NCBI RefSeq assembly: GCF_051622035.1
Contig: NC_135362.1
Span: 20,607,001-20,671,000, forward strand
Direction: 5' to 3'
DNA: 64,000 nt
Source: Arctopsyche grandis
Lineage: Eukaryota; Arthropoda; Insecta; Trichoptera; Hydropsychidae
This document shows positions 1-11,671 of the stretch, in pieces; position 1 is the stretch's first letter; each line of letters opens with the position of its first letter. Both the position numbers and the translations under genes were made by a program. The notes beneath the pieces are model-generated. The model was not told the DNA's origin. It saw nothing but the letters and a program-made list of their open reading frames with translations, and made no database searches.

Positions 1-1280
1 ATGGTTTTTACTTGAGTGCATTGTTGGCAACGTACGACGCCAGTTTTCAGTCAGGCTTTGCCGCCTAATGTCGCGCATTATATTTCAGGTGGTGTAACGG
101 CCTCCGTTTGCCGCTGAAAACTGCATCGTTTGCACTCGGGAGATTTTTCTTTAATGGAACTTACGGCAGCTTATCCGAAAGCTTTGCGAAATTTTCCGAC
201 GGGCTTTCCCAACTTACCCGCCATTGAAAACCGGGCGAAAATCTGTCCTCGCCCCGTGCGAATACATATCACAACTATCCAAATGCTACATGTTTAAAGC
301 GAGCATTCTAAATGTTAATTAAGTCTTTCAACTCTGAAATTTTATTATACTGGCAAATATTTTAAGCAAAAGTCCATAAAAATAATTTATATTATATTTC
401 GGCACACTAATTACCGGGCGTCGTAAAATCTTGACCGTCGTAAACCGCGTTCTGATACATATCAAAATCCACAAAAATATATACCGAGCTATACACAAAC
501 GTATGTGTATACATATGTATGTATAATATAAAATAAAATAAAAATAAGGTTGAGTCGGGTCGGTTCCGCCTCCCGAGCACGAAAACGGCGGCAGACTCTA
601 GTTATGGCTAATCCCGTGTTTTAGTGTTTATTTGATCGGCCCGGGAGATAGCTGCGGATCCGGGAAAACCGGGAAAGGTTTCCCTCTCCGACGCTGCTAA
701 CCTTTGCGTTTTATTTTTAACCCATCGGCTGCGATCCGCCGCGCGAATGTCATTACCAAACGGTACCTATTACCCACTATGGGACGTTTAGTGCCCCGGG
801 ATAAGGAAACTCTCCTTTGTTTACGCAAACACATCTCTCGATTTTCCAACGACAGCCGTCCTTGGAAATTCACAACCCTAGGGGGAGTTTTACCAGAACT
901 AACTGAACGTAAAAAAAGGTGGGCAGCGGCTGCAATACAGAACAAAAAAAAAATACGCCGAATCACCCTGAGCGAGTGTCTGTTACACAGAAGTTTAAAG
1001 TTTCATTCACACAATATAACCTTGTATTTTACTGCAATTTTTATGAAAATTTTAAATACTTTTGTACACGTAGTTTACATTTTTCTCTGTAGTTTTCGTA
1101 GTATAACTGCAAACGTTCAAAATTCATTTTCGATTGCTTGTTTAGTTATAAGTAATCAAAAGTGTCTTCGGCACATTGAATACTTTCCATATTAGTATGC
1201 TCGTTTAGGATAGAAAATTACTAAAATATTAGAAAACACAATTCAAATTAAAATTAAAATTAAAAAAAAATAAAATTAAA
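1..1280. other. Unassigned DNA with a GC-richer block (540-960)
   Basis: No gene is recognised. Positions 540-960 are clearly richer in G and C than the surroundings and include short inverted pieces around 655-690 built from CGGGAAA and TTTCCC. An open frame of 163 codons runs from 704 to 1195 on the plus strand. Its first half lies in the GC-rich block and its second half in AT-rich DNA, and it shows no motif or composition that marks it as a real protein. The block could be regulatory or exonic DNA of a host locus. From 1200 to 1320 the sequence is simple AT-rich (AAAATTA-type) repeat. Confidence 0.3.
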
Positions 1281-1421
1281 AAACTAAATTAAATAAAATT
1301 AAAATTAAAAAAGTAAATTGTGTTTTCTAATATTTCAAGTGACAAATTTTCTGGACAAAATATACTGGATAAAAATAATGTATAGGCGTAAGTAAAAGCA
1401 TCATATATAAAAAGACGGTAA

Positions 1422-1423
<2 letters not shown>

Positions 1424-1454
<31 letters not shown>
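1424..1454. repeat. (GT)n microsatellite
   Basis: A perfect dinucleotide GT run of about 30 bases. It forms the end of the adjoining SINE-like element. Confidence 0.9.
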
Positions 1455-1456
<2 letters not shown>

Positions 1457-1595
1457 TAACTCTCGCCGAACATAATGAACGAATCGATAAAAATCGATAA
1501 ATTCATTTTTCGACGAGACGACTTTGTCGCGACTCGAACCGATCACCCCAAATAGCCGGAATATAGGTCTAAATTGAGCTAATGGTCACGTACAT
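1425..1595 (-). repeat. tRNA-derived SINE-like element, minus strand
   Basis: Read on the minus strand, an A-box-like TAGCTCAATTT (around 1572-1582) is followed about 35-40 bases later by the B-box-like GGTTCGAGTCG (around 1526-1536). This is the spacing of an internal pol III promoter. The sequence continues for about 90 bases and ends in a (CA)n tract (plus-strand (GT)n at 1424-1454), which would serve as the SINE tail. No cloverleaf can be drawn with confidence, so this is a tRNA-derived repeat rather than a tRNA gene. Only one copy is in the window. Confidence 0.45.
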
Positions 1596-1797
1596 CACGC
1601 CAAATCCAATGCTTCATTTCGCGTTTTTTTTTTAAACATTAATTGAAATATTCCTTCTCGCCATATAAAAATACGTAATTTTAATAATTTCATTTAGCGA
1701 GGTTTTGACCCATTATTTTTATAGATTTATTTTTAATTAAATTTAAATTTAAATTATTTATATTTTGACGATATTCGAGAAAAATTTATTTCATTCA

Positions 1798-1890
1798 CCG
1801 TGGGCGCCGGGAATCAAACCTCGGACCCTCCGATCCAAACGAAATGTTCTCACGAGCCCGCACCGCACGCCATATCCTCGCCCAGAATAC
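1798..1890 (-). repeat. tRNA-like SINE head, minus strand
   Basis: The minus strand contains TGGCGTGCGGTG, resembling a pol III A box, and about 50 bases later GGTTTGATTCCCGG, a good B box. The intervening sequence is GC-rich, unlike the surrounding AT-rich DNA. Downstream on the minus strand (1600-1797) the sequence becomes AT-rich. It could be a second SINE family or a decayed tRNA pseudogene. I cannot pair a full acceptor stem. Confidence 0.4.
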
Positions 1891-2207
1891 GTGTTGTAAA
1901 TACACATCATATGTATGTATATGCACGTAATTTGTTATGTGTAATAATAATATTCAACGTTACGAGGTCAATGACCGTTTGTGTATAATCGGAAAATATT
2001 ACATTTTGTTAACTTTAATTAATATTTTGTTAACGTTAACTTTAAGAATTGAAAATTATTAAAAATAAAGAATTGAAAACTATGTGACTCTATGAGTCTA
2101 TGAGAGTCTACGAAAATAGCGGTTCCGGTTCCGGATTTTTTTTTTAGTTTTATACGGGTATATAATAATTTTATACCCATGCGATGATATTTCATCGGGC
2201 TATTCAC

Positions 2208-2366
2208 TAGTATTTGATAAGTACAGTTAGATATTTTTATATTGATTGTGTTACGTATTATTAATTATGTACCGAATTTTAAAAATTAAAACATACTTTT
2301 TTACAATATTTTTCCCCTGATATTATGAATTTATTTCGCTAGTTTTTCATTTTACCATGTTTGGTT
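2208..2366. repeat. Dispersed repeat R1, copy 1
   Basis: About 150 bases are almost identical, in the same orientation, to 21710-21868. They share ATTTGATAAGTACAGT, a central ATTATGTACCGAATTTTAAA and a run ending TTTTTCATTTTACCATGTTT. The few differences are single bases plus a small indel near the start. The high identity implies a recent mobile or duplicated sequence. No coding capacity or clear terminal repeats are visible. Confidence 0.75.
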
Positions 2367-2399
2367 TTCTATCTCAATATTTTATTTAATTGCTAATGT

Positions 2400-2560
2400 T
2401 AATGTACGGGTAACAGATTATTGCGCACATGACAATCGATGCCACAAAAATCGCGAATACGGAATATCGGGTACTCAATTTCTCATTAGTACAATATTTC
2501 GCGTGGGTAGCTTTCGATTGTAACGACATAATTCGAATCACAGAGACTTTTTTTTAATGA
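2400..2560. repeat. Dispersed repeat R2, copy 1
   Basis: This resembles 27665-27850 in the same orientation. Both contain a pattern of ACAGATTATT, CGCACA, ACGACAATC or TGACAATCG, AAAATC.CGAATACGG and TTCTC.TTAGTA..ATATTTC. Identity is clearly lower than for R1. The type of element is not known. Confidence 0.55.
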
Positions 2561-2885
2561 GGAATACATAAAATTTTAAAACTGTATATTTTGAGAAATA
2601 AAATAAAATATGTGCTGGTCACTCGCTATCCATCGATGGAATTTTGTATTACCCTTTTTAGCGTTTTCTTTGATATCGTTCGATATTTTTTACGGTTTCG
2701 GTCTCTAACTGATCTTTACCTATCAAACTCATTCAATAATGCTAAAATTTTTGGTACTAATGGAGCAGTTCTATCGACATAATATCTAATAATTTATATA
2801 CATATGCGTATTTACGATGATATTATAGATTATTTTGAAACAAGCAAGAAAAGTCGCACCTTTTAAAATACCTATGGATATACAT

Positions 2886-5456
2886 CAGTGGCGTATATTG
2901 GGTGTGTGCTAGGTGTGCGGCGCACACCCGTGAAAACCAAAGACCACATAAAGTAGTATTTTAATACAAAATAATGTGTTGTTGTATAAGCAGGCATTGA
3001 TGTGTATGGTGTATTTACCGCGTGCGCTAAATGTATGGTGTATGGTGTGGTGTGCAGTCTGCAGCGTGTTGTGTGATGTTAGATGTAGTTTGTGCGCCGC
3101 GACGAGAGAATACCTATGCCGTGCAGCAAATTGGTGGGTTTGGTTGGAGTGTGCAGGCGGATATTCGCTTGTATAGGTTTGTTCGCGATATTAAGACGTA
3201 CGGTGTGCTACGACTTCAGAGCACCGCGCACCGCACCGCACCACTCGGCAATTGACCGAATGCGATGCGGCACGTGGTCTCGTACTTTTTCGCACATTCG
3301 TATTTTTATGGTCATATTATTACCTCTAATAACTAATAATGGCTAACAGTGTTCAAGACATTTTAACTATTCCGTTTTCAAATAGAAGTTTAGCCTGGAT
3401 TACAGGCTGTGAAATTCGATCCAAACTTTTCTGCTGGCCATGTTTATTGTTCTCCAAAGATATTAATGTGTGGAACAAAGAAGGATTTGCTGATCTCAAC
3501 CATTTGACAGCAGCACTGAAGAAACACGAAGGATCGCAGGCACACGTTCAATCATTTCTTTCCATACAAATGTTTGGCAAACAACGAATCGACGTATTAA
3601 TTGACAGTCAACGTAAAGCCGAAATAAGTCGACATAATGAACAAGTAAATAAAAATAGAGATGTTTTAAAACGAATTATTAACGCAATAATCTATCTAGG
3701 AAAACAAGAACTGTCCCTGCGAGGTCACGACGAGTCATGTAATTCCGTAAACAAAGGCAATTACATTGAATATCTAAATGCTCTTCGAGAATATGATTCT
3801 GTTTTAGATACTCATTTAAATACTGCTACTACCTTTCGTGGTACTTCTCCAAGTATACAAAATGACATAATCGAAGCAATCTCTCATGTTATTAAAGTTC
3901 ATATAAAAAATGAAGTAGAGTCAGCAAGTTTTGTTGCTATTATTCTCGATGAAACTTCAGATATAATGACAAAATCACAGCTCTCAACAGTTTTACGTTT
4001 TGTATGTAAAGGCAATGTACATGAACGGTTTATTAAAATATCTAATGGTCTATTCTAATGGTGAACATAGTTGAAGAATTTAAAATTCAAGACAAATTGG
4101 TTGGACAGACTTATGATGGAGCAAGTGTAATGAGTGGACACGTAAATGGTTTGCAATCCAAAGTCCTCAATGCTTATCCTTTTGCTCTTTTTACACACTG
4201 TTATGCTCATGTATTGAATTTAGTATTGCAGCAAGGTCTTTCTGATATTAAAGAAAGTAAATCATTTTTTCAAACTTTAAATGGATTGTCTACATACTTT
4301 TCAAAATCTTCCAAAAGAGTATTCGCTTTACAGGAATTTGTGACAAAAAGACTTCCCTCTGTAGCACCCACAAGGTGGAATTTTACATCTCGTTTAAGTA
4401 GCACAGTACAACAATACAGAAGTCAATTTACATATTTTTTTTCGACATGTTATAGAAAATTGTGAATTATGGGACACAGATACTGTTATAAAAGCACGAG
4501 GGTTTTTAGGCTTTTTAGAGGATTTTCAAACAATTAAACTTCTTCAATTTTTTTCAAAACTGTTTGGAATAACTGATGTTTTGTATAACATTCTTCAATC
4601 TAAATCTTCGGACGTTTTATATTGTTGTAAAAAAATTAATGATGTTTTGCAGCAACTGAAATACGAAAGGTATAATAATTTTGAAATGTTATGGAATAAT
4701 TATTTAAATGAAAAAAATGATGATCATGATCGTAGGCCACAAAGATTAAAAAATTATTCAGAAGTAGAAGATAAAACTTCATTTCGTCAATTATATTTCA
4801 AAATAGTTGATAGCATAATCGCACAAGTCGAATGTAGATATTCTTCACTTTCCAAATTAGAATATTTCCACCTTCTTTGTAATGATAAATATGACGAATA
4901 TAAAGAAAATTTTCCAAATGTTTTAATTAATAAATTAAAAGATTTTTATGGATCACTGTTTGATTATATTCGATTGAAAAACGAACTCATTGTGCTATAT
5001 TCCAGCTCTGAATTTTCAGAGAAACCTGTTCATGAATTAATACAATTCATGACAAAAAATAGCCTCGAATCTGGTTTTAAAGAGGTGTTTAAGCTGGGAG
5101 AATTAACATTAACGATACCAAGCAGTACAGCTTCAGCAGAACGGTCTTTTTCGGCGCTGAAAAGAATAAAAACTTGCTATAGAGGTACGCAAGGTCAAGA
5201 TAGATTATGTGGCCTTAGCTTAATTTCAATAGAAAAAAAGTTATTGGTGGAATTAAAACAGAAAGACACATTCTATGCAGACGTGATTGAAAAGTTTATG
5301 TCTCAGAAACGTCGCATTGAACTTATGTATAAATAACTAATAAATTAAACATTTTTGTAATGCAAAACGAGTATTTTTTTTTAATTGCTAATTTTATACC
5401 CTACGCCCTACGGCATACACAGCACACCCGGTATTAACACCCACCGTCCGCCACTG
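2886..5456 (+). mobile_element. hAT-superfamily DNA transposon, complete ends, inactive
   Basis: The element starts CAGTGGCG at 2886 and ends CGCCACTG at 5456. The reverse complement of the right end matches the left end at about 16 of the first 20 positions, so the terminal inverted repeats are short and imperfect. Both sides carry the same 8-bp direct repeat, ATATACAT (2878-2885 and 5457-5464), the target-duplication length expected of hAT elements. The TA at its centre fits the nnnTAnnn pattern described for Buster-type hATs. The interior encodes a broken transposase (3339-5336). Positions 2886-3338 are non-coding leader with no clear exon. Total length is 2571 bp. Confidence 0.9.
3339..5336 (+). 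pseudogene. hAT transposase (ZMYM1/DUF4371-like), frameshifted
   Basis: Three consecutive plus-strand blocks (3339-4058, 4058-4465 and about 4447-5336) together resemble the transposase family annotated as zinc finger MYM-type protein 1-like. The first block has a TTF-type Cys/His region (CWPCLLF, then HLTAALKKHEGSQAH, residues about 30-70) and the start of the DUF4371/RNase H-like core (ILDETSD). The second contains the conserved YDGASVMSG stretch and a long helical insertion. The third ends with the hAT C-terminal dimerisation region (TASAERSFSALKRIKT). The first break, near 4050, appears to lack a short stretch of core. The second, near 4433-4441, lies in a T homopolymer and looks like a one-base slip. 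The protein would be near full length but cannot be made as one chain. No ribosomal-shift signal is evident, so decay is the simplest reading. Confidence 0.85.
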
Positions 5457-5464
5457 ATATACAT

Positions 5465-7529
5465 ATATACCTGAAAACTAATATATATTTTGTACTATAT
5501 TTTGGTCAAGAGAAAAGAGACAAATCTTTTTTTACATATGTCTGTAATTGTGACTCGGTAGTTTGCTTTTAAAAATATAAAACCCCATACAGAACGAGTG
5601 AAGCAAAGTGTGTGAGGGTTATCCCAAGATTAATTACCGAGCCTGGTGTTCTCATAATTAAAATTCAACAAATGAATTTGTATATTACGACGGCACTAGG
5701 CACCAAGGGTGTCACCCCGCCTAATGTGACACGTTACAGATTAGAGCGTCACGATACAAGTGTGCGTACGTTACGCAGACCGCCCACCCACCCTCTCGCT
5801 CTATCTCTCATCCCGAGATGGATGGGGTACTTGGAAGAAAATTCGAGAGAGGAGGACCGTCGGGCCAAGTACATAAGAGAAAGGGAAAGCCCGAGGAAAA
5901 CTGCTAACACAATTACGCGGATCGCAGCCGAGAGACGCGGAATATTCCAGTCATGGTGAGGACCCACGATGAGTGCGAGGAAGCCGAAAGGGGTTGGAGT
6001 CCCCGAAATGAGATCTGGACTTCGGAAACTGGATAAGTGGGATGATTTGCAGTATGCAGATGAATCCAGAGTCGCGCACACGGGACAAGTCACGAAACGC
6101 GAGTAAGGCCAGAAGGGTCTCCCTCAAAGTGAATGCAAATTGCGGACAGTTTACGACTGCCTCGTTTCAACGATATCTATATTTAATATATTATGTATGT
6201 GTAAAATTTGGCGCATACTTTAGATACATATTTGACGTACTTATCAAAATTATAGCGTTAGATGTTATGAGGAAGATCTCAAATATTAAATCAGAATTAA
6301 AACAATTTTTAATTCAATACTTAACAATATTAAATTGCAAGATATTTCTCGAATGGATGAAAAGTGGACCTATGCCACTTTCAATTGTAACGGCTCATAT
6401 ACATATATACATATGTATGTAATGTACATTACGGTACATCGAAAATAGCGAATTTCGAATTTTGAGCTGGAAAAGACGTTCTGTACCATGGGGAATCCGT
6501 AAAAAAAATATGAAAATTCTTAATAATATATTTGCACTACCATCAGCCAGCTTTTGGAAAAAAAACACTTTTTCCTTAAAAATATTTTTTTGGAACATTT
6601 GAAATAAAAATTAAAAAAAATTAATTTTATTGACACGTCGAAGTTTTTTCAGAATAATGTAAATCTTCATAGTGAGTTTTTAGTCATTTTTATACAGTAT
6701 TATTTATTTTCATCAATTTAAAAAATAATTATGGAAATATAAAACTATTCCAAAATAATATCATATGTATTTTTTGAATAATAGACGTGAGAAACGATGT
6801 TCCACATTTTTTAATGTAAAATTATTTCATTAATTTGAGGTTTTTTAATCTAAAATTATTTCATTAATTCGATGAGGTAAATTAAAACAAAATTAACTAC
6901 TAAAACGGAACTAAAAATCTAAAAAAAAACCTTCGAAAATCGGTAAAATTTACGACTTTCGCAAACTCGAATGGGCTGGCGGCAGTATAAATATATTTTT
7001 TAGATACTTTATATTATTTTTTCCAGATTTCCCATAATACCGAACATCTCTTCAACTTAAAGTGTTTCCGAATACCACAATTTTCTGTTATCGATGTATC
7101 CTAATGTATGCACCTATGCCATTTACTATACATAGTAAATGGCAAAATTTGAAAACTAAGCTGAATTGCTTGTTTTACAAATTGGTACTGCCAGTTATTT
7201 GTCTTACCAAATAAAACATTGCCTTTTTATTATTCTCATTCCATTCCGTCCAATTAGTAATTTAAAAACCACTTAAAAAATAACCTTTACATAAAGCTCT
7301 ACAGTCTACTGTATAAAAAAATGGGAAAAAATTAACGATGATAACATTTTTGCTCGAAATTGAATATGCTCAAGTGTTTCAGAATGTACCACAAAATAAA
7401 TATACATTGTGTATTTATATAAAATTTCAACAGTTTTTAATTCAAAACTGAGTCGCAAATGGTCCTACGACGAATATTAAATTAGTTACCAAAAGACTCG
7501 TTTAATTTCTGAGTGGTAACTGATCCTTC
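5465..7529. other. Unassigned DNA; moderately GC-rich 5690-6120, then AT-rich
   Basis: Positions 5690-6120 are GC-richer and open in more than one frame (for example a 115-codon plus-strand frame at 5612-5959 and a 114-codon minus-strand frame at 5749-6093). Neither resembles a known protein. Positions 6380-6400 carry a right end of the TATGAGCC-type MITE (ACTTTCAATTGTAACGGCTC). From 6420 to 7500 the sequence is AT-rich with no recognisable feature. Confidence 0.35.
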
Positions 7530-8190
7530 GTTGTTGACGCGTCCGAGAGATCAAATATTGCATCGACCCTGCGTCCATAGTCAGGGGTCGGCATCAAGTT
7601 CACGGGTCAGGGGTCGTCATCGCCGACCCCCACCCTTCCCCTCGCACCCTTTCCTCTTCTAGTATAATTAGACCGGCTCCCGTGTCGGTTGATATACGAT
7701 GGTTTGTTCGACCCGTTCGTGGGAGCGTGACACGATGATATACGTAAGGGCCGATCCGAAACTGTCTTTTTGCGGGACGGGGCCGCTTATCTCGGCGTAG
7801 GTCGTGACGCGAAACCCGCTAATTTAACAGTGCTTTGCTAGCTTTTTTTAGCTTTATTTTCAGCGGCTAATCTAGTCGGATCCGGCACGAGAGGTATACG
7901 TATTTATCGCCTTCGCCGACGGCCCCAGTGCGCCTCGAGATCCGTATCGGACGAAGGAGAACCCCGCTCCGATGCATCCTCTGCGACTTTAGCGCTCTTT
8001 CTATTCGATTTTTATTTTAGTGGGTATTTTATTATTTCAGTAGTCTCGTTATCGGCCATTGTTCCCCGGGAAATCTTCTCATGTGCTATTATGTACGTGC
8101 AGTTGACGGAATTGCGGAGAAGCTGGTGCAACGCTCCCCGGTCGAGGCGATAACGAGCGCACTTCCATGGCGATAATGCGCCGATCGCGG
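7530..8190. other. GC-rich island, possible regulatory DNA
   Basis: This block stands out by composition from AT-rich flanks and contains no simple repeats and no homology to the other repeats in the window. It includes GGGGTCGGC and GACCCC-type direct and inverted words near 7580-7640. No coding frame of interest is present. A conserved regulatory block is plausible but unproven. Confidence 0.3.
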
Positions 8191-8594
8191 ATGTGTGCAC
8201 TTATTTAAATTTATTTAAAAACGACATAATAGCGCTTAAATTGTCTCTCGACACAGGCGACAGCTCTCCGACTGGTATAAGACTTAATAAAAATTTAATA
8301 TACATAATCCAGTGCAATTCAAGTCATTTTTCACCGGGCAGATATCTTCTTATAGGAATTTTGGATTTTAACATACACATGAACGTATATACATCTACAC
8401 CTATTCGAACTACATATAATAATAAAAAAAACAGTGAATTGTCGCCTTTGAAATAGTTATAAATTAGAGACTATTTCTCGCCAAAATAAATCTATCTATG
8501 TACTGTACAAGTCAAGGATGACACAAAAGAATCTCCATCACATCTCAAACGTTTCTTGTGCATTGTGTTTTAATTTGTACAGGCCCATAATTGA

Positions 8595-8970
8595 TATCAT
8601 CATCATTGTAATCATCATTTACAGCCATTCACCATTACTGCTGGATGAAGACCTCTCCAATACGCTTCCACTCGTCTCTGTTTTTCGTAACTCTCATCCA
8701 TCTCACCCTACACATTTTCCTAATTGCATCTACCCATCTTTTTGCGGTCTTCCTTTTACTATTTTACATAAATTCTTTTGGTTACCATTATAGCACCTTT
8801 TTTTGTCCACCTTTGTCCATTCTTTTACCTACGTGACCCACCCATTGCCATTTTAACCTCTTCACTTTCTCCAATATATGTACATATCTACTACTCTTGT
8901 CATGCTTCTCACTTACGTATTCCGCTTCTCATATTTTCTCATTATGCCAAACATTCACCATTCCATACTT
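8595..8970 (-). mobile_element. RTE non-LTR retrotransposon 3' fragment (part 1)
   Basis: Read on the minus strand, this is the degenerate C-terminal coding end of the RTE reverse transcriptase. It ends at the tail side with GGCTGTAAATGATG and then ATGATG repeats. It aligns throughout with the better copy at 17588-18727 (for example the plus-strand words GGATGAAG.CCTCTCCAA, CGCTTCCACTCGTCTCTGTT and CCCATTGCCATTTTAA). Several indels destroy the frame. The copy resumes at 9741 after an insertion. Confidence 0.85.
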
Positions 8971-9049
8971 AATGATTGCTATGTGTATGTTTAAATTCTT
9001 GAAGTATTCAATACAATTCATTCATCGTTTATTGACTGCAAAACAATTT

Positions 9050-9160
9050 TTATTTTTCAGTTTGCAAATTTTCTTCCAATGTATTTGTTTCTTCCTTCAT
9101 CTGTTCGATTTCGTTTATATGTTTCAATCTTCCTTTTGCTATTTTAAAATTTCTTGTCCA
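9050..9160 (-). pseudogene. Short lysine/glutamate-rich helical ORF remnant
   Basis: The minus strand reads 36 codons before a stop at 9050-9052 with a strongly helical, charged, coiled-coil-like composition (it includes EIEQMKEETNTLEENL). The opposite strand is correspondingly hydrophobic and is not taken as real. It resembles ORF1-type or structural coiled-coil coding DNA but is too short to identify. It lies inside the DNA that interrupts the RTE fragment. Confidence 0.2.
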
Positions 9161-9224
9161 CTATTCAATAACATTACATCATTCACAGGTTTTATTACAA
9201 GTTTATTCGTCTTAAAGTGTATGC

Positions 9225-9712
9225 TTTTGTCCAAGTATTCACTCCAGTTCGTTCACGAGCATACTTGTTTGTTCATACACGAACTATTGGTTTTAGTTAG
9301 GTTTAGTTAGGTTTAGGTTTAGTTAACAGTCAAAGATGTCTTCAAATAGACTGAAAGGGTTTCGCATGAATCTTTTAGCTGTCAAAATATTTGACATGTC
9401 AAAGCGTCAAGTATTTTAAAGGGAAATCCAATGGAAACCACGTTACAACATTGCTTACAATTAACGTTACCGCTATTTTTTTTAAATATTGCAATCCAGA
9501 GTAAGCATACCTATGTATGCTTACGTATGTACGTGGAATATAGGACAAACGATTGAAAATATTTTAACTTACGCCTTATAGTTTGTGCATGAACAAACTA
9601 GTTCGTTTGTCAATTTGCTATTTTTTGTACAGGATAACTGGCCAAATTCGTTTGTGTATGAACAAAATAGTATCTTCATGAACAAATTAAATTTACACTA
9701 GGACTGTAACAT
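9225..9712. mobile_element. Inverted-repeat element inside an RTE fragment
   Basis: The left end (GTCCAAGTATTCACTCCAG, later TTGTTCATACACGAAC) and the reverse complement of the right end (TTACAGTCCTAGTGTAAAT, later TTGTTCATACACAAAC) match imperfectly over about 65 bases. The left-end sequence recurs at 36910-36975. The element includes telomere-like TTAGGTTTAGTTAGG at 9291-9325. No transposase is encoded. It sits between the two parts of an RTE fragment. Confidence 0.5.
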
Positions 9713-9740
9713 ATGTATACAATATGTACATATGTATGTA

Positions 9741-9832
9741 CGTCATACGTCACTGGGAAGCTCATTGATGGAAGATCTCAGGCATTTTGGATTTAAAAAC
9801 GGCGTTCATTGGCTCAAATGCACTATAATATA
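9741..9832 (-). mobile_element. RTE non-LTR retrotransposon fragment (part 2)
   Basis: The sequence (CGTCATACGTCACTGG to GCTCAAATGCACTA) aligns to 18010-18108 of the RTE reverse transcriptase copy in the same orientation. It continues the fragment that stops near 8970. About 70 bases of RTE sequence are missing at the junction, where the intervening DNA entered. Confidence 0.7.
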
Positions 9833-11669
9833 AAATAATTCCAAACGTCATCCATCGTTAACAAATATGAAGCAATATGACATCGACAATTTGCACCTCG
9901 TTGCATTTTTACACTGTGTCACTAGAAAAATACAAATTCGACACGCATTCAATGTCCACATTGAACGAATTTTCAATGTACAAATTTTCTCGGAAATGTT
10001 TACATGTGACAACCGACACCATCTGGTACCTATCTCGATACGGAGATAAAAATCAATGCGATAGTGGGTACGTACATATATTATTATCAGCACTCTCGAT
10101 TGGTATTAAAATGCTACACAATAAGTGCTTGCACATTCAACTCCTAGCAGCATCCACTCGAATGATCAATGTTTATTTTTTTCGATTGCGATTTTAAGTA
10201 TACACGTGCACTTTTTGTGCCATTAAATTTGCGATACGAAGCCAACATCTGCCTATTTTAATTTCTCGTTACGATAACATCTCGAATTATCGCAGAACGC
10301 TTATTAGAAACCTTTTTTTTCGCTCATATGATGTAAGAGAGGCGCTCACGAAACCGCGATGAGCTAATGCGGTTTTGTCACACTTATACATATTTTTTCC
10401 GTTGACGTTTACTCATATCCTCTAAAACGGTTTGCATAATAAATATAATTATTATACACAAATGTATTATATATTATTAATCGTGATAAAGCTCAGAGTG
10501 CAAACTAACAACATACAAAGTCCCATTGAAGCATGTGCATATGTGTGGTTTGAATAAATTTTCAAAAGGAGATTTTATTTCACGTGAAAGTATTTTTAAA
10601 CTATATATGTACATACATATATATACATGTGTAGACGCATTTACATAACCAGAGTATAATAATTGACCCATTTAGCTCTATATACGAGTGTATTACATAT
10701 ATGTATGAGTGATCAGATCATTGTATGTACATATATTAGTATTTGCGATTTCACAATCAATACGGATTGGGGATCAAGGATCCGATGCAGTTAGAGGTCT
10801 CCTTATCGGTACATTTCAATCAGATTGTGCACACGTGCGAGTGCATCGGCCTACTTGCAACACGCAAATCGGCGTGCATTCAAGTTGGGGACCTCGAATA
10901 AAACGCACACGATGCATCGACACACTTTGATACACATCAAAAAATGAAGGACAACACCTCGGAACTATATGAATTGTTTTAATGGGTATTACTCAGCCAT
11001 AGAAGCATGTTTCGTATAACTCATAGTCTGCTAGTTGGTCCGACAGCGTTTAATCGCTCGAATGCGCTCAGCTTAAAATGCATCCACTCTGCATGCATTT
11101 TAATTAGGGCCACAAAGACTGGTTGCCTCGCATGTGCATACATACATGTAATATGTGCAGTAGATTATCCCCGCATGTGTCGCTTTGATGCGCAGCTAAT
11201 TCATAACACTTATAGTGCACTTATTTGCATACAATGTGCACGGTGGGCGAGGATAGCCATTACGCATAAACTTCTTCCACAATTGTGACCTTCGTTCAAA
11301 TATCAATTTGACGCATCGCTCGTGTAACGCGAGAAAGAGGGAAAGAGATGGCACTGTGAACCGGTTGCCGAGCTAAAACATGCAACGAGATTGTCGGTCT
11401 GTATGTTCTCGAATAATACAACCGTATTTTAGATGAACATAATTTATACGGAACGAGTGTCAATTCGAATACGATACAATAATTTGGTATAGGTTGACGG
11501 TCTGAATGTCGTTTTTGCCATAACGTTTCCATTTTGAGCAAAATTTCAAAAGGAATGAGGCAATAAGCCAAGCGAAGTTTATTTTAACTGATGATTTTGC
11601 TTGCATCGTATGAAATTCGTTTCATTTAAGTCAAAATATATATGCACATGTAAAAGTATAATTGTACTA
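9833..11669. other. Intergenic DNA without recognised features
   Basis: Mixed composition, somewhat GC-richer at 10740-11340. Short open frames exist on both strands but none resembles a known protein. No promoter, RNA gene or repeat family from elsewhere in the window was recognised. Confidence 0.4.
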
Positions 11670-11671
11670 TA

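Larger units (their letters stand above)
1891..2877. other. AT-rich intergenic DNA with two dispersed repeats
   Basis: No gene is recognised. The stretch contains the repeats listed at 2208-2366 and 2400-2560; the remainder is simple AT-rich sequence with short poly-T tracts. Confidence 0.5.

Noticed and set aside
704..1195. 163-codon plus-strand frame
   Set aside because: Half of it lies in AT-rich DNA, it has no recognisable motif, and the opposite strand is also open; chance is the simplest explanation.
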